From Rhizobium sp. BK602 (GTDB taxonomy: Bacteria > Pseudomonadota > Alphaproteobacteria > Rhizobiales > Rhizobiaceae), in the NCBI RefSeq assembly GCF_014195095.1, contig NZ_JACIBC010000014.1, positions 22,754-86,753 on the forward strand: a stretch of DNA of 64,000 nucleotides. The letters run 5' to 3'. Each line of letters opens with the position of its first letter. The first letter of the stretch is position 1. Under the pieces are notes generated by a model that made no database searches, was not told the origin of the DNA, and saw nothing but the letters and a program-made list of their open reading frames with translations. The position numbers and the translations under genes were made by a program. Of this stretch, positions 33,908 to 43,043 are shown one piece after another.

Positions 33908-34630
33908 CTATTTCGAGCGCGGCACCGTCGGAGCGGCGTTCGTGAAGCGCTGGTTGAACCGGCGCTGCAATGGCCGCGGAATGAAAAGCGTGGCGAGCGC
34001 GAGCAGGAGCGCAATCATCGACACCAGCCAGAGCGCATGCGACCCGAAGGCTCCCGCCAGCAGCGCGCCGAGGACGGCGCCGACGATCATGCCGCTCCAG
34101 GGCACGATCTGCACCGTCCATAGGAAATCGCGGTCACCGAGGATGAAGCGGCCAAGCCCGCGACCGAAGCGCGACAGCGCGCCGGTGACATAGGTCAATC
34201 CGATCGGCAGGCCCTCGATATGTTCGACGGTGGCGTTGACCATGCCCATGGCCAGCACGACCAGATAGAATTGCACGAGCACCAGCGACGGCGTCTCGAA
34301 GCCTGCCGCCAAGGCGAGAACGATGCTGACGCAGGCGAGCACCACGAAAGCCCGCCGGTCGGCGGCATGCGCCACGACGATGCCCAGCGCATTGCCGCCG
34401 ATAAAGGTCAGGATGGCCGCAAACAGCACCGCCGCATGGCCGATCTCCCCCGTCCCGAGCGCAATCGCCGCCCGCGTCGTATTGCCGGTCATGAAGGACA
34501 CGAAATTCCCCGTCAGCATCAGCCCGACGGCATCGGTCATGCCGGCAATGAAGGAAATCGAGGCGACAAGAAGGAACCCCGTCACGGTACGACGGGTCCT
34601 GATAAGGCGACGGCGGCGCTGTCTGGTCAT
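33908..34630 (-). CDS. YoaK-like DUF1275 membrane protein
   Basis: A 240-residue inner-membrane protein with six predicted membrane segments. The family hallmark FIAGMTDAVGLMLTGNFVSF and MTGNTTRAAIALG appears at about 24-57. DUF1275/YoaK proteins are widespread and uncharacterised; transport is a guess. The N-terminus is very basic (RQRRRRLIRTRR), setting an inside-in topology. It is convergent with the DUF2798 gene and separated by about 84 bases from the GIY-YIG gene. Confidence 0.88.
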   Translation of the reverse strand: MTRQRRRRLIRTRRTVTGFLLVASISFIAGMTDAVGLMLTGNFVSFMTGNTTRAAIALGTGEIGHAAVLFAAILTFIGGNALGIVVAHAADRRAFVVLACVSIVLALAAGFETPSLVLVQFYLVVLAMGMVNATVEHIEGLPIGLTYVTGALSRFGRGLGRFILGDRDFLWTVQIVPWSGMIVGAVLGALLAGAFGSHALWLVSMIALLLALATLFIPRPLQRRFNQRFTNAAPTVPRSK

Positions 34631-34713
34631 GGGGCGAATCGAAGGCGTTGGCGTGGATGGAGGAGGCTAGCATGAAGTGGGTGGGAAGTCCGATCCGTCG
34701 AAAATAATTGCGC

Positions 34714-34962
34714 CTAGACCAACCTCTTCTTGGCAAAAGCCCGTCCGGAGTGAGACTTCAAATACGTCTCGAACTCCAGCGCCCTATGCTTGTCCGAAAA
34801 CGCCGAATACCAAAGCAGGGTCCAGGGTGCGAATTTCGCCGTATGAGTGGACTTGCCCGCATTGTGATCGGCCAATCGCTGCCTCAGATCCGAGGTCAGC
34901 CCAGTATATTGCTGCTCAGGCGAATCGACGCTTTCAAGGATGTAAACATACCACATTCGCAT
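34714..34962 (-). CDS. GIY-YIG domain protein (UPF0213/YhbQ type)
   Basis: An 82-residue single-domain GIY-YIG nuclease-fold protein. The motif appears as WYVYILESV and QYTGLTSDLRQRL (YVY and YTG in place of GIY and YIG), with the conserved Arg in the helix, then ALEFETYLKSHSGRAFAKKR including the Glu. This is the YhbQ/UPF0213 group, implicated in DNA processing but without a firm role. It has the standard small size and no fused domain. A rather AT-rich gap (34963-35142) follows towards tRNA-Ala. Confidence 0.88.
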   Translation of the reverse strand: MRMWYVYILESVDSPEQQYTGLTSDLRQRLADHNAGKSTHTAKFAPWTLLWYSAFSDKHRALEFETYLKSHSGRAFAKKRLV

Positions 34963-35142
34963 CCCGATGCGTCATCGACGCAAGATGATTCGGATATCGC
35001 GCGATCTTATCGCTTAGCTGCTTGATGTTGGAGAATTATTTTAAGACTTTAGCCCGTCGTCGCCCTGCGGGCTATGCCGGGCACTGCTTCGGCCTAACGG
35101 TTTCCCGCGGCTGCGCCACGCGAAGCCCGTAAGGGCGAAGCG

Positions 35143-35218
<76 letters not shown>

Positions 35219-35369
35219 ATCAAGGTGGTGCCGTTTGACCGGCCCTGGGTCCCTTCGAAGCGCTTGGCCCGTCGGGGTGGCGGCTTATTACTTGTGGTTT
35301 TCACAGATAGCAAGCCGAAAAATTCGGCCCGGGAAATTTTTCTTAATTACCGGGCCGATTGTCTGCAGA

Positions 35370-35756
35370 TCAAACGTCGTCGTCGTCGCCGGTGACGCCG
35401 ATGATGTCGCTCATGTCGTCATCATCCTCGTCCTCGTCGGCTTCGAGGAAGGTGTCGTCGTCATCGTCGCCGATTTCGACATCGTCGTCGCCCATGTCCG
35501 GAATATCGTCGCCGGCGGCAGCCTCGTCGGCATCCTCGAGCGAAACGAGTTCGACTTCCGTGTTTTCGGTATCGACCTCGGCCACTTCATCCTCTTCCGG
35601 AACTTCCTTCGAAGCGGAGGTTTCCTCGAAGAAGGACAAGGGCCAGGACTTGCCGGTATAGGGCGAGACGACCGGGTCCCGGTTCAGGTCATAGAACTTC
35701 TTGCCGGTATCGGGATCGGTACGTTTTGTTCCAAGTTCCGCTTTCGCCACTGTCAA
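35370..35756 (-). CDS. TIGR02300/FYDLN acidic protein
   Basis: A 128-residue protein typical of alphaproteobacteria. The N-terminal 45 residues hold the family signature (GTKRTDPDTGKKFYDLN, then DPVVSPYTGKSWPLSFF). The rest is extremely acidic, ending in runs such as GDDDDDTFLEADEDEDDDD. The N-terminal part without cysteines may form a small beta fold; the tail is likely disordered. Function unknown. It is encoded between tRNA-Ala and aroA, facing away from aroA across 269 bases with no other feature I can name. Confidence 0.88.
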   Translation of the reverse strand: MTVAKAELGTKRTDPDTGKKFYDLNRDPVVSPYTGKSWPLSFFEETSASKEVPEEDEVAEVDTENTEVELVSLEDADEAAAGDDIPDMGDDDVEIGDDDDDTFLEADEDEDDDDMSDIIGVTGDDDDV

Positions 35757-36025
35757 AGCCTCATGAATGGCCGAATGAAAATTCGGCGATGCCGGGGAAA
35801 CCGGCGTATTTAAGGGAAATCATCAGCCGGTCCCCTTAATCGTTACCGCCCTTTCTGTCAAAGCCAAACTTCATATGGCTTCGTTGCGGTTTTTCCCACA
35901 ATTGCAGGATGACCGGGCAACGGCTCTGTGCTATCGAGCCCGCGTGAACCGCAGGTCAGCTGACGCAACCGGACCGAAGTCAGCGATAATGCGGCCTAAA
36001 TAACGGCATCGCAAAGGAATTGCCC

Positions 36026-37393
36026 ATGCCGCACGACAATCATCCGCGGCCCGCGACGGCGCGCCGCTCGGCCAATCTTTCCGGCACCATCCGCGTCCCC
36101 GGCGACAAATCCATCTCCCATCGCTCCTTCATGTTCGGCGGCCTTGCCTCCGGCGAGACCCGCATCACCGGCCTGCTCGAGGGCGAGGATGTGCTCAACA
36201 CTGGCAAGGCGATGCAGGCCATGGGCGCCGCGATCGAGAAGGTCGGCGCCGAATGGATCATCAAGGGCGTCGGCAACGGCGCGCTGCTGGCCCCCGAGGC
36301 ACCGCTCGATTTCGGCAATGCCGGCACCGGCAGCCGCCTGACCATGGGTCTTGTGGGCGTCTACGATTTCTCGACCACCTTCATCGGCGATGCCTCGCTC
36401 TCCAGACGGCCGATGGCCCGCATCCTCGATCCGCTCCGGCAGATGGGCGTTGAGGTCAAGTCCAGCGAAGGGGACCGGCTGCCGGTGACGCTGCGCGGGC
36501 CGGCGGTGGCCAATCCGATCAGCTATCGCGTGCCGATGGCCTCGGCGCAGGTCAAATCCGCCGTGCTGCTTGCCGGCCTCAATGCGCCGGGGGTCACCAC
36601 CGTCATCGAACCGGTGATGACCCGCGACCATACGGAAAAGATGCTGGCCGGTTTCGGCGCCGAGCTTTCGGTCGAGACCGATCGCGACGGCGTGCGCACC
36701 ATCCGCCTCCAGGGCCGGACCAAGCTCTCCGGCCAGACCATCGACGTTCCGGGCGATCCCTCCTCGACCGCCTTCCCATTGGTAGCGGCGCTGATCACAC
36801 CCGGATCGGACATCACGATCAGCAACGTGCTGATGAACCCGACCCGCACCGGCCTGATCCTGACATTGCAGGAAATGGGCGCCGATATCGAAGTGCTCGA
36901 CAAGCGTCTCGCCGGCGGCGAGGATGTCGCCGATCTGCGCGTGCGCTCCTCCGCGCTCAAGGGCGTCACCGTGCCGGCCGAGCGGGCACCGTCGATGATC
37001 GACGAATATCCGGTGCTCGCGGTCGCCGCCGCCTTCGCCGAGGGCACGACGCTCATGCTCGGCCTGGAGGAACTGCGGGTCAAGGAATCCGACCGGCTTG
37101 CTGCGGTCGCCGAGGGACTGACGCTCAACGGCGTCGATTGCACGGAGACCAGGGATTCGCTTAGTGTGCGCGGCCGGCCGGATGGGAAGGGCCTCGGCAA
37201 TGCTGCCGGCGGCACGGTCAAGACCCATCTTGACCACCGCGTCGCCATGAGTTTCCTGGTAATGGGGCTCGCCTCGGAACATCCGGTCGCGGTAGACGAT
37301 TGCACGATGATCGCCACCAGCTTTCCCGAATTTTTCGATCTGATGGCAGACCTTGGCGCCGATATGGAAGTGGAAGGACGCAGAACTCCGTGA
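36026..37393 (+). CDS. aroA: 3-phosphoshikimate 1-carboxyvinyltransferase (EPSP synthase, class II)
   Basis: A 455-residue enzyme of the shikimate pathway that joins shikimate-3-phosphate and PEP. It is close in length and sequence to the class II Agrobacterium CP4 enzyme (GDKSISHRSFMFGGLASGET, MGLVGVYDFSTTFIGDASLS, DHTEKML). The PEP-site Lys28 is kept. Position 100, which is Ala in CP4 and blocks glyphosate, is Gly here (NAGTGSRLT). The ATG at 36026 has AAAGGAA seven bases upstream; a TTG two codons earlier is less likely. The stop overlaps the GTG start of cmk. Confidence 0.97.
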   Translation: MPHDNHPRPATARRSANLSGTIRVPGDKSISHRSFMFGGLASGETRITGLLEGEDVLNTGKAMQAMGAAIEKVGAEWIIKGVGNGALLAPEAPLDFGNAGTGSRLTMGLVGVYDFSTTFIGDASLSRRPMARILDPLRQMGVEVKSSEGDRLPVTLRGPAVANPISYRVPMASAQVKSAVLLAGLNAPGVTTVIEPVMTRDHTEKMLAGFGAELSVETDRDGVRTIRLQGRTKLSGQTIDVPGDPSSTAFPLVAALITPGSDITISNVLMNPTRTGLILTLQEMGADIEVLDKRLAGGEDVADLRVRSSALKGVTVPAERAPSMIDEYPVLAVAAAFAEGTTLMLGLEELRVKESDRLAAVAEGLTLNGVDCTETRDSLSVRGRPDGKGLGNAAGGTVKTHLDHRVAMSFLVMGLASEHPVAVDDCTMIATSFPEFFDLMADLGADMEVEGRRTP

Positions 37394-38034
37394 CGACACC
37401 GTTTACGATCGCCATCGACGGACCGGCCGCGGCGGGCAAGGGAACCCTGTCGCGCCGGATCGCCGAGGAATATGGGTTTCATCACCTCGACACCGGCCTG
37501 ACCTACCGGGCAACCGCCAAGGCGCTGCTCGATGCCGGCCTGCCGCTCGACGACGAGGCCGTGGCGGAGGCGATGGCGCACAGGGTCGACCTCGCCGGGC
37601 TCGACCGCGCGGTCCTGGCGACGCATGAGATCGGCGAGGCGGCCTCGAAGATCGCCGTCATGCCGGCGGTGCGCCGAGCGCTGGTCGAGGCGCAGCGGGC
37701 CTTTTCGCTGAAGGAGCCGGGCACGGTTCTGGACGGGCGCGACATCGGCACCGTCGTCTGCCCGGACGCGCCGGTGAAGCTCTATGTCACGGCATCGGCC
37801 GAGGTACGCGCCAGACGGCGCTACGACGAGATCATTCATGCCGGCGGCAACGCCGATCATGCGGCGATTTTCGCGGACGTGAAGCGGCGCGACGAGCGCG
37901 ACATGGGCAGGGCCGACAGCCCTTTGCGGCCGGCGGAAGACGCGCACTTGCTTGATACCTCGGAAATGAGTATAGAAGCGGCGTTTCAGGCGGCAAAATC
38001 GATCATCGATGCCGCCCTGAGCCGAAATGCCTGA
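37390..38034 (+). CDS. cmk: Cytidylate kinase
   Basis: A 214-residue kinase that phosphorylates CMP and dCMP. The P-loop is IAIDGPAAAGKGT (about 6-18), followed by HHLDTGLTYRATA and the conserved DGRDIGTVVCPDA and TASAEVRARRRYDE blocks. The start is GTG at 37390, overlapping the aroA stop as GTGA, so it is translationally coupled to aroA. rpsA follows after 178 bases; aroA-cmk-rpsA is a conserved order in many bacteria. In E. coli CMP kinase has TTG/GTG-type starts as well in places, so the weak start is not suspicious. Confidence 0.95.
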   Translation: MTTPFTIAIDGPAAAGKGTLSRRIAEEYGFHHLDTGLTYRATAKALLDAGLPLDDEAVAEAMAHRVDLAGLDRAVLATHEIGEAASKIAVMPAVRRALVEAQRAFSLKEPGTVLDGRDIGTVVCPDAPVKLYVTASAEVRARRRYDEIIHAGGNADHAAIFADVKRRDERDMGRADSPLRPAEDAHLLDTSEMSIEAAFQAAKSIIDAALSRNA

Positions 38035-38212
38035 TATGCGAGCGGCTTTCGCGTGCCTTGCGCACGAAGCCGCCGATTTTTAAAGCCTGACATTCCGTCC
38101 AAGCGCCGGATAGCTTTCCCCAGGGGAAGGCGGACTGGATGCAGGCCTGTTCAACACGAACCACCGGCGCATCAGTGTCCAAATGCAAAATAAGGACACG
38201 CCAGGAGATTTT

Positions 38213-39916
38213 ATGTCTGTAGCTACCCCCTCTCGCGAAGATTTCGCAGCTCTTCTCGAAGAGTCCTTCGCCAAGAACGACCTGGCCGAAGGCTATGTCA
38301 CCAAGGGCATCATCACCGCCATCGAGAAGGACGTTGCCGTTGTCGACGTCGGCCTCAAGGTCGAAGGCCGCATCGCGCTGAAGGAATTCGGTGCACGCGC
38401 CAAGGACGGCACGCTCAAGGTTGGCGATGAAGTCGAAGTTTACGTCGAGCGTATCGAAAACGCGCTGGGCGAAGCCGTTCTGTCGCGCGAAAAGGCTCGC
38501 CGCGAAGAAAGCTGGATCAAGCTCGAAGCCAAGTTCGAAGCTGGCGAACGCGTTGAAGGCGTCATCTTCAACCAGGTCAAGGGCGGCTTCACCGTCGATC
38601 TCGACGGCGCTATCGCCTTCCTGCCGCGCTCGCAGGTCGACATCCGTCCGATCCGCGACGTGACCCCGCTGATGCACAACCCGCAGCCCTTCGAAATCCT
38701 CAAGATGGACAAGCGCCGCGGCAACATCGTCGTTTCGCGTCGTACGGTTCTGGAAGAGTCCCGTGCCGAGCAGCGTTCTGAAATCGTTCAGAACCTCGAA
38801 GAAGGCCAGGTTGTTGACGGCGTCGTCAAGAACATCACCGATTACGGTGCGTTCGTCGACCTCGGCGGCATCGACGGCCTGCTGCACGTCACCGACATGG
38901 CATGGCGCCGTGTGAACCATCCGTCGGAAATCCTGTCCATCGGCCAGCAGGTCAAGGTACAGATCATCCGCATCAACCAGGAAACCCACCGCATCTCGCT
39001 CGGCATGAAGCAGCTCGAGAGCGATCCGTGGGATGGCATCCAGGCCAAGTATCCGGAAGGCAAGAAGATCTCCGGTACCGTCACGAACATCACCGACTAC
39101 GGTGCGTTCGTCGAGCTGGAGCCGGGCATCGAAGGCCTCATCCACATCTCGGAAATGTCCTGGACCAAGAAGAACGTTCACCCCGGCAAGATCCTGTCCA
39201 CGAGCCAGGAAGTCGAAGTCGTCGTTCTCGAAGTCGATCCGACCAAGCGTCGTATCTCGCTCGGCCTGAAGCAGACGCTGGAAAACCCGTGGGCAGCATT
39301 CGCCCGCAACCATCCGGCTGGCACCGAAGTCGAAGGCGAAGTCAAGAACAAGACCGAATTCGGCCTGTTCATCGGCCTCGACGGCGATGTGGACGGCATG
39401 GTGCACCTCTCCGACCTCGACTGGAACCGTCCGGGCGAGCAGGTCATCGAGGAGTTCAACAAGGGTGACGTCGTCAAGGCTGTCGTTCTCGACGTCGACG
39501 TCGAGAAGGAACGCATCTCGCTCGGCATCAAGCAGCTCGGCAAGGACGCAGTCGGCGAAGCAGCAGCTTCCGGCGACCTGCGCAAGAATGCAGTCGTTTC
39601 CTGCGAAGTCATCGCAGTCAACGACGGCGGCATCGAAGTGAAGCTCGTCAACCACGAAGACATCACCTCGTTCATCCGCCGCGCCGATCTGTCGCGTGAC
39701 CGTGACGAACAGCGTCCGGAGCGTTTCTCGGTTGGTCAGGTTGTCGACGCTCGCGTCACCAACTTCTCCAAGAAGGACCGCAAGATCATGCTGTCGATCA
39801 AGGCTCTGGAAATCGCAGAAGAGAAGGAAGCCGTTGCTCAGTTCGGTTCGTCCGACTCGGGCGCTTCGCTCGGCGACATCCTGGGTGCGGCTCTGAAGAA
39901 CCGCAACGCCGAATAA
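38213..39916 (+). CDS. rpsA: 30S ribosomal protein S1
   Basis: A 567-residue protein with six S1 RNA-binding repeats, which brings mRNA to the 30S subunit. Repeats begin near residues 30, 115, 200 (DGVVKNITDYGAFVDLGGID), 285 (GTVTNITDYGAFVELEPGIE), 372 (GEVKNKTEFGLFIGLDGDV) and 458. Internal repeats 3 and 4 are the most alike. The ATG at 38213 has AGGAG upstream; an ATG ten codons earlier is in frame but less well placed. Codon use is more biased than in neighbours, as expected of a highly expressed gene. A strong terminator follows. Confidence 0.97.
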   Translation: MSVATPSREDFAALLEESFAKNDLAEGYVTKGIITAIEKDVAVVDVGLKVEGRIALKEFGARAKDGTLKVGDEVEVYVERIENALGEAVLSREKARREESWIKLEAKFEAGERVEGVIFNQVKGGFTVDLDGAIAFLPRSQVDIRPIRDVTPLMHNPQPFEILKMDKRRGNIVVSRRTVLEESRAEQRSEIVQNLEEGQVVDGVVKNITDYGAFVDLGGIDGLLHVTDMAWRRVNHPSEILSIGQQVKVQIIRINQETHRISLGMKQLESDPWDGIQAKYPEGKKISGTVTNITDYGAFVELEPGIEGLIHISEMSWTKKNVHPGKILSTSQEVEVVVLEVDPTKRRISLGLKQTLENPWAAFARNHPAGTEVEGEVKNKTEFGLFIGLDGDVDGMVHLSDLDWNRPGEQVIEEFNKGDVVKAVVLDVDVEKERISLGIKQLGKDAVGEAAASGDLRKNAVVSCEVIAVNDGGIEVKLVNHEDITSFIRRADLSRDRDEQRPERFSVGQVVDARVTNFSKKDRKIMLSIKALEIAEEKEAVAQFGSSDSGASLGDILGAALKNRNAE

Positions 39917-39943
39917 TCCTCGGCAAGCCTGATAGAAATGAAG

Positions 39944-39972
39944 AACCCGCCGGAGCGATCCGGCGGGTTTTT
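39944..39972 (+). terminator. Terminator of rpsA
   Basis: AACCCGCCGG (39944-39953) pairs with CCGGCGGGTT (39960-39969) around AGCGAT, with five T (39968-39972), 27 bases after the rpsA stop. Confidence 0.93.
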
Positions 39973-40089
39973 GTTTGACCTAGCAGCATCATTCAAAAGA
40001 CAGGAGCGACAGCCGCCCAACGACTTACTTTGATGTAGAACTAGATTGGATACTGATCGGCGGGAGACCGAGTCCTACGGGAGTTTGCG

Positions 40090-40947
40090 ATGTCTAGAGC
40101 AGTCGTCATCAGTGGAGGAGGCCCGCTTGCAGTTGCATGGGAGTGCGGACTCGTCAGTGGTTTGGCTCAGTCGGGGCTTTCGCTGTCGACGACGGATTTC
40201 CTTCTTGGGACCTCCGCCGGTGCAATCGTCGGCGCCCAGATTGCCGCAGGCCGCGATCCGATCAAAATGACGGAGGCCATCATGGCCGAAGCCACGCGCA
40301 CGCCTGGAGCGGCCAGCAACTCACCACCTCCCATGGCAGCAATCGCCAAGTTGCCGGAATTATTCGCGAAAGCGCAGAAGAGCGAGAGCGAGCGTATTGA
40401 GGTCGGAGCCTACGCCTTGGCAGCTTCGACGTCAGATAATCTGCAGACCCACGTTGGGAGATTTTCTACGATTGTCGGCACCGACGACTGGCCGGAGACC
40501 ATCGGTATCGTCGTAGTCGACGTTGCTGACGGCAAAGCGAGGGTAGTACTGCGGCAAGATTGCGGCGTGACGCTCGGGACAGCTGTCGCGGCAAGCTGCT
40601 CCCTGCCCGGTCTTCACCCAACGGTCCCGATCGGCGGAAGGTATTATATGGATGGCGGCCTGCGCTCTGCTGCCAATGCCGATCTCGTCGGCCAGTTCGA
40701 TACCATTCTGATCCTGAGCTTCAATCCGGCAGGATCAGTGGGACAGCGAATGATTTCCCGGACAGCGGCCCAAGTTGATGAACTCCTTGCGGCCGGAATG
40801 CAGGCCCTTGCCATCACTCCCGATGAGGCATGCCTCGAAGCGATAGGTTCCGATACGATGAACTTTTCATCTCGCCCCGCCGTTGCGCGGAACGCTGTAA
40901 TGCAAGGCCTTGGGATTGCATGTGAACTTGCGGAGTTCTGGCGGTAA
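40090..40947 (+). CDS. Patatin-like phospholipase family protein (short form)
   Basis: A 285-residue patatin-fold hydrolase with the oxyanion motif GGGPLA near residue 9, the nucleophile GTSAG (Ser42) and the dyad Asp188 in MDGGLRS. It is smaller than, and not closely alike, the patatin at 1765. Base composition and codon choice look less GC-biased than the flanking genes (for example GTAGTACTG, GAATTATTC), which suggests acquisition by transfer. It is a single gene between the rpsA terminator and the Pro/Ala-rich gene on the other strand. Substrate unknown; no signal peptide. Confidence 0.85.
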   Translation: MSRAVVISGGGPLAVAWECGLVSGLAQSGLSLSTTDFLLGTSAGAIVGAQIAAGRDPIKMTEAIMAEATRTPGAASNSPPPMAAIAKLPELFAKAQKSESERIEVGAYALAASTSDNLQTHVGRFSTIVGTDDWPETIGIVVVDVADGKARVVLRQDCGVTLGTAVAASCSLPGLHPTVPIGGRYYMDGGLRSAANADLVGQFDTILILSFNPAGSVGQRMISRTAAQVDELLAAGMQALAITPDEACLEAIGSDTMNFSSRPAVARNAVMQGLGIACELAEFWR

Positions 40948-40996
40948 GAGAGCAGCCGCTGCTTTGCAAATGAGCGCCTAATGCCCTCGGTCCAGC

Positions 40997-42706
40997 TTAT
41001 TCCCAGCCCACCATGCGCTGAAAGAAATCGAAGACATGGCCGGGCGGAGGTTCTGCCGGCGAGGCCGCTGGCAAGGCGGGAAGACGCGGGGCGGCCAATG
41101 CGGTGGGTGCGGCTTCGGCCTCGGCTTCCATTCCATCGGGCACCGGATCGGTATTCTCCGCGGCTGGATGTTCCTGCTCGTCAGCCTGCCGATCATCCTC
41201 GCCGCGATCCTGCGCGGTCTCGCCGCCTTGCCCGTCCCGGCGCTCCTCATCGGCCGGATCGACACGGTCGACCCGCTTCGGATCATCCTCGCCGGGAACG
41301 TCGGCCGGCAGATAATGGGCGACGGCAAAGGGAACGCCGAGCAGGGAGGCGATCGCCGCACCAGCCTGCATCGGCGTATCCGGCATGTCCATGGCTTGTG
41401 GGGCTGGCGCGTTGACGGGCTGCTTGCCGATCAGCGCGGACGCGGCGGCGGACGGAGCATCCGGCGCCGCCTCGGAGACAGACGGCATCCCGCCCGCCAA
41501 GACGGCGGCATTTCTGACCTTCTCGTCGGGGCCTGCTTGCGGCGATGGCTGCAGATCTTCCCGATCGACGGCCAGCGCCTGCGCAATGATTCGCTCGGCC
41601 GGGAGCATGTCGTTGGGACGGACCTGCACCAACCCGGACGCGGCAGCGTCGACTGCAGTGGCGACGGCGACCTGCAATCCTTCCTTGATGTCGGCGCGGA
41701 TCTGCTGGATTTGCCGCGGCAGCGGCGGCGGATCGATGGGCGACCGGATCAAGGCGATTTCCGTCGGAAGCTTGCCCTCGGCCGATACCGTCGGCGGCGG
41801 TGGCGTGGCGGGCGGCGCATTGTCCTTGCCGGGAACGGCAGGCTGCGGAGGGGCGATCTCCCCCGCAGCGGCGGCGGTATTGTCGGCGAAAGCGCCAATC
41901 ACCTGCAGGGGGATGGCAATCCGTTGGTCGGGCAAGGCCTGCGGCGGCGCAAATTCAGTGTCCAATGCGGCCTCCGGATCCGCGGAAGCCATGGGCAGAG
42001 GCACAGCTTCGAGGGCGGCAACAACCGCCGCCAGCGTTTCCCGTGCGGCTTGCGCGACAGGCGCGGCCGGCGCAGCCGCTAACGGCGGGGCCGAGGACAC
42101 CACCGGCGTCTCCGCCGGAGCGGACGGCGACGTCACCCCAGCATTCGCATTCCCGGCGGCTACAGCCCTTTGCGGCGCCTGCGAGCCGGCCGGCTCAGCG
42201 TCCGCGGCATTCTGGCCATAGGAATTGACGACCGCCTTGATGATGGCGTCGGGTTCCGGCGCGGAAGCCGTTTCCAGGCTCATGGCAAGCCGGACCGCCT
42301 CGGGTGCGTCGGGATTATCCAGCGCCTCGGCAATCAACGGCAGCGGGAGCGGCACATTGGCCTGCACGTTCAGCCGCTGCTGAACCGCGGCGAGTTGCTG
42401 CGGCGGCAGGCTGCGGATGGCGTCGGCCAGCCGCTGCGCGAAGGCGGCGTTGCTCTCGTCCGGATCGCGGGGAAGGTCGAGCGCGACGCTGGCGGCTTCG
42501 ATGGCCGCAAGCAGGCTTTCGAACATCCGCTCGCGCGCCGCCACCAGCAGCATGTTCAACTTGCCCTCGACGCTGGCATTCACCGTGCTCGACAAGACGG
42601 CAACCGGCGTCGCCGCTGTCTGCACGCTGGCGGTTTCGGCGGTCGCGACCACCGGCTTTTCCGTGGGCACCCCCACGACGGACACGGCACCAATCGGAGA
42701 CAACAT
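40997..42706 (-). CDS. Large Pro/Ala-rich protein of unknown function
   Basis: A 569-residue protein that I do not recognise. A moderately ordered N-terminal region (about 45-150) has helices such as LVAARERMFESLLAAIEAAS and LPPQQLAAVQQRLNVQANV. The rest is mainly disordered Pro/Ala/Val-rich sequence, with a charged segment near 480-540 (RRDGQGGETAQDRGEDDRQ) and a conserved-looking end HVFDFFQRMVGWE. No signal peptide or membrane segment is seen. The compositional plan recalls hook-length-type or other secreted scaffolds, but no flagellar gene is nearby, so I make no functional claim. Long open frames on the opposite strand are a by-product of the composition. Confidence 0.7.
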   Translation of the reverse strand: MLSPIGAVSVVGVPTEKPVVATAETASVQTAATPVAVLSSTVNASVEGKLNMLLVAARERMFESLLAAIEAASVALDLPRDPDESNAAFAQRLADAIRSLPPQQLAAVQQRLNVQANVPLPLPLIAEALDNPDAPEAVRLAMSLETASAPEPDAIIKAVVNSYGQNAADAEPAGSQAPQRAVAAGNANAGVTSPSAPAETPVVSSAPPLAAAPAAPVAQAARETLAAVVAALEAVPLPMASADPEAALDTEFAPPQALPDQRIAIPLQVIGAFADNTAAAAGEIAPPQPAVPGKDNAPPATPPPPTVSAEGKLPTEIALIRSPIDPPPLPRQIQQIRADIKEGLQVAVATAVDAAASGLVQVRPNDMLPAERIIAQALAVDREDLQPSPQAGPDEKVRNAAVLAGGMPSVSEAAPDAPSAAASALIGKQPVNAPAPQAMDMPDTPMQAGAAIASLLGVPFAVAHYLPADVPGEDDPKRVDRVDPADEERRDGQGGETAQDRGEDDRQADEQEHPAAENTDPVPDGMEAEAEAAPTALAAPRLPALPAASPAEPPPGHVFDFFQRMVGWE

Positions 42707-42936
42707 GATATGCTCCTCTGTCCGGCGGGACGATGGTGGAAGCAGAAGGCAGGTTTCAATCAGGTCCGCTCATGCGGCCGTTTGCGATTCGAGAGCCGGA
42801 AGGCCATGCCGCGCGGGGAAGCGCCGGTCGAATGCATAAAATCTAAAACAGGATAGCAGGACGTTTGTTAACAGATCGCTAAGGCGTATCGCGATCCTTC
42901 AGATCCGCGTCTCGCGCTTTAGGTCTTTGATTTTGC

Positions 42937-42981
42937 GCATGTCGTGGTCGCAAAACCGCCGCACGCTTTTGCGCGACATGC
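42937..42981. repeat. Interspersed palindromic repeat, GCATGTCG family
   Basis: GCATGTCG (42937-42944) and CGACATGC (42974-42981) flank GCAAAACCGCCGCACGCTTT; the centre also pairs (GCAAAA with TTTTGC). The copy at 59997-60043 is nearly identical. It lies in a 337-base stretch (42707-43043) without a gene that also holds the terminator at 42991-43026 and should hold the promoter of the Pro/Ala-rich gene. Confidence 0.85.
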
Positions 42982-42990
42982 TCTCAAGAA

Positions 42991-43026
42991 AAAGGCCGGC
43001 GACGCAAAGCGGCACCGGCCTTTTTT
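42991..43026 (-). terminator. Terminator of the RNase D gene, possibly bidirectional
   Basis: AAAGGCCGG (42991-42999) pairs with CCGGCCTTT (43015-43023). A's precede it and T's follow it, so it can act on both strands; it lies 17 bases beyond the stop of the minus-strand RNase D gene. Confidence 0.8.
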
Positions 43027-43043
43027 CGATCCCGCGCGGCCGA

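Noticed and set aside
40090..42706. Possible genomic island around the low-GC patatin and orphan Pro/Ala-rich gene
   Set aside because: No integrase, attachment repeat or tRNA at either edge, and the Pro/Ala-rich gene has normal high GC.
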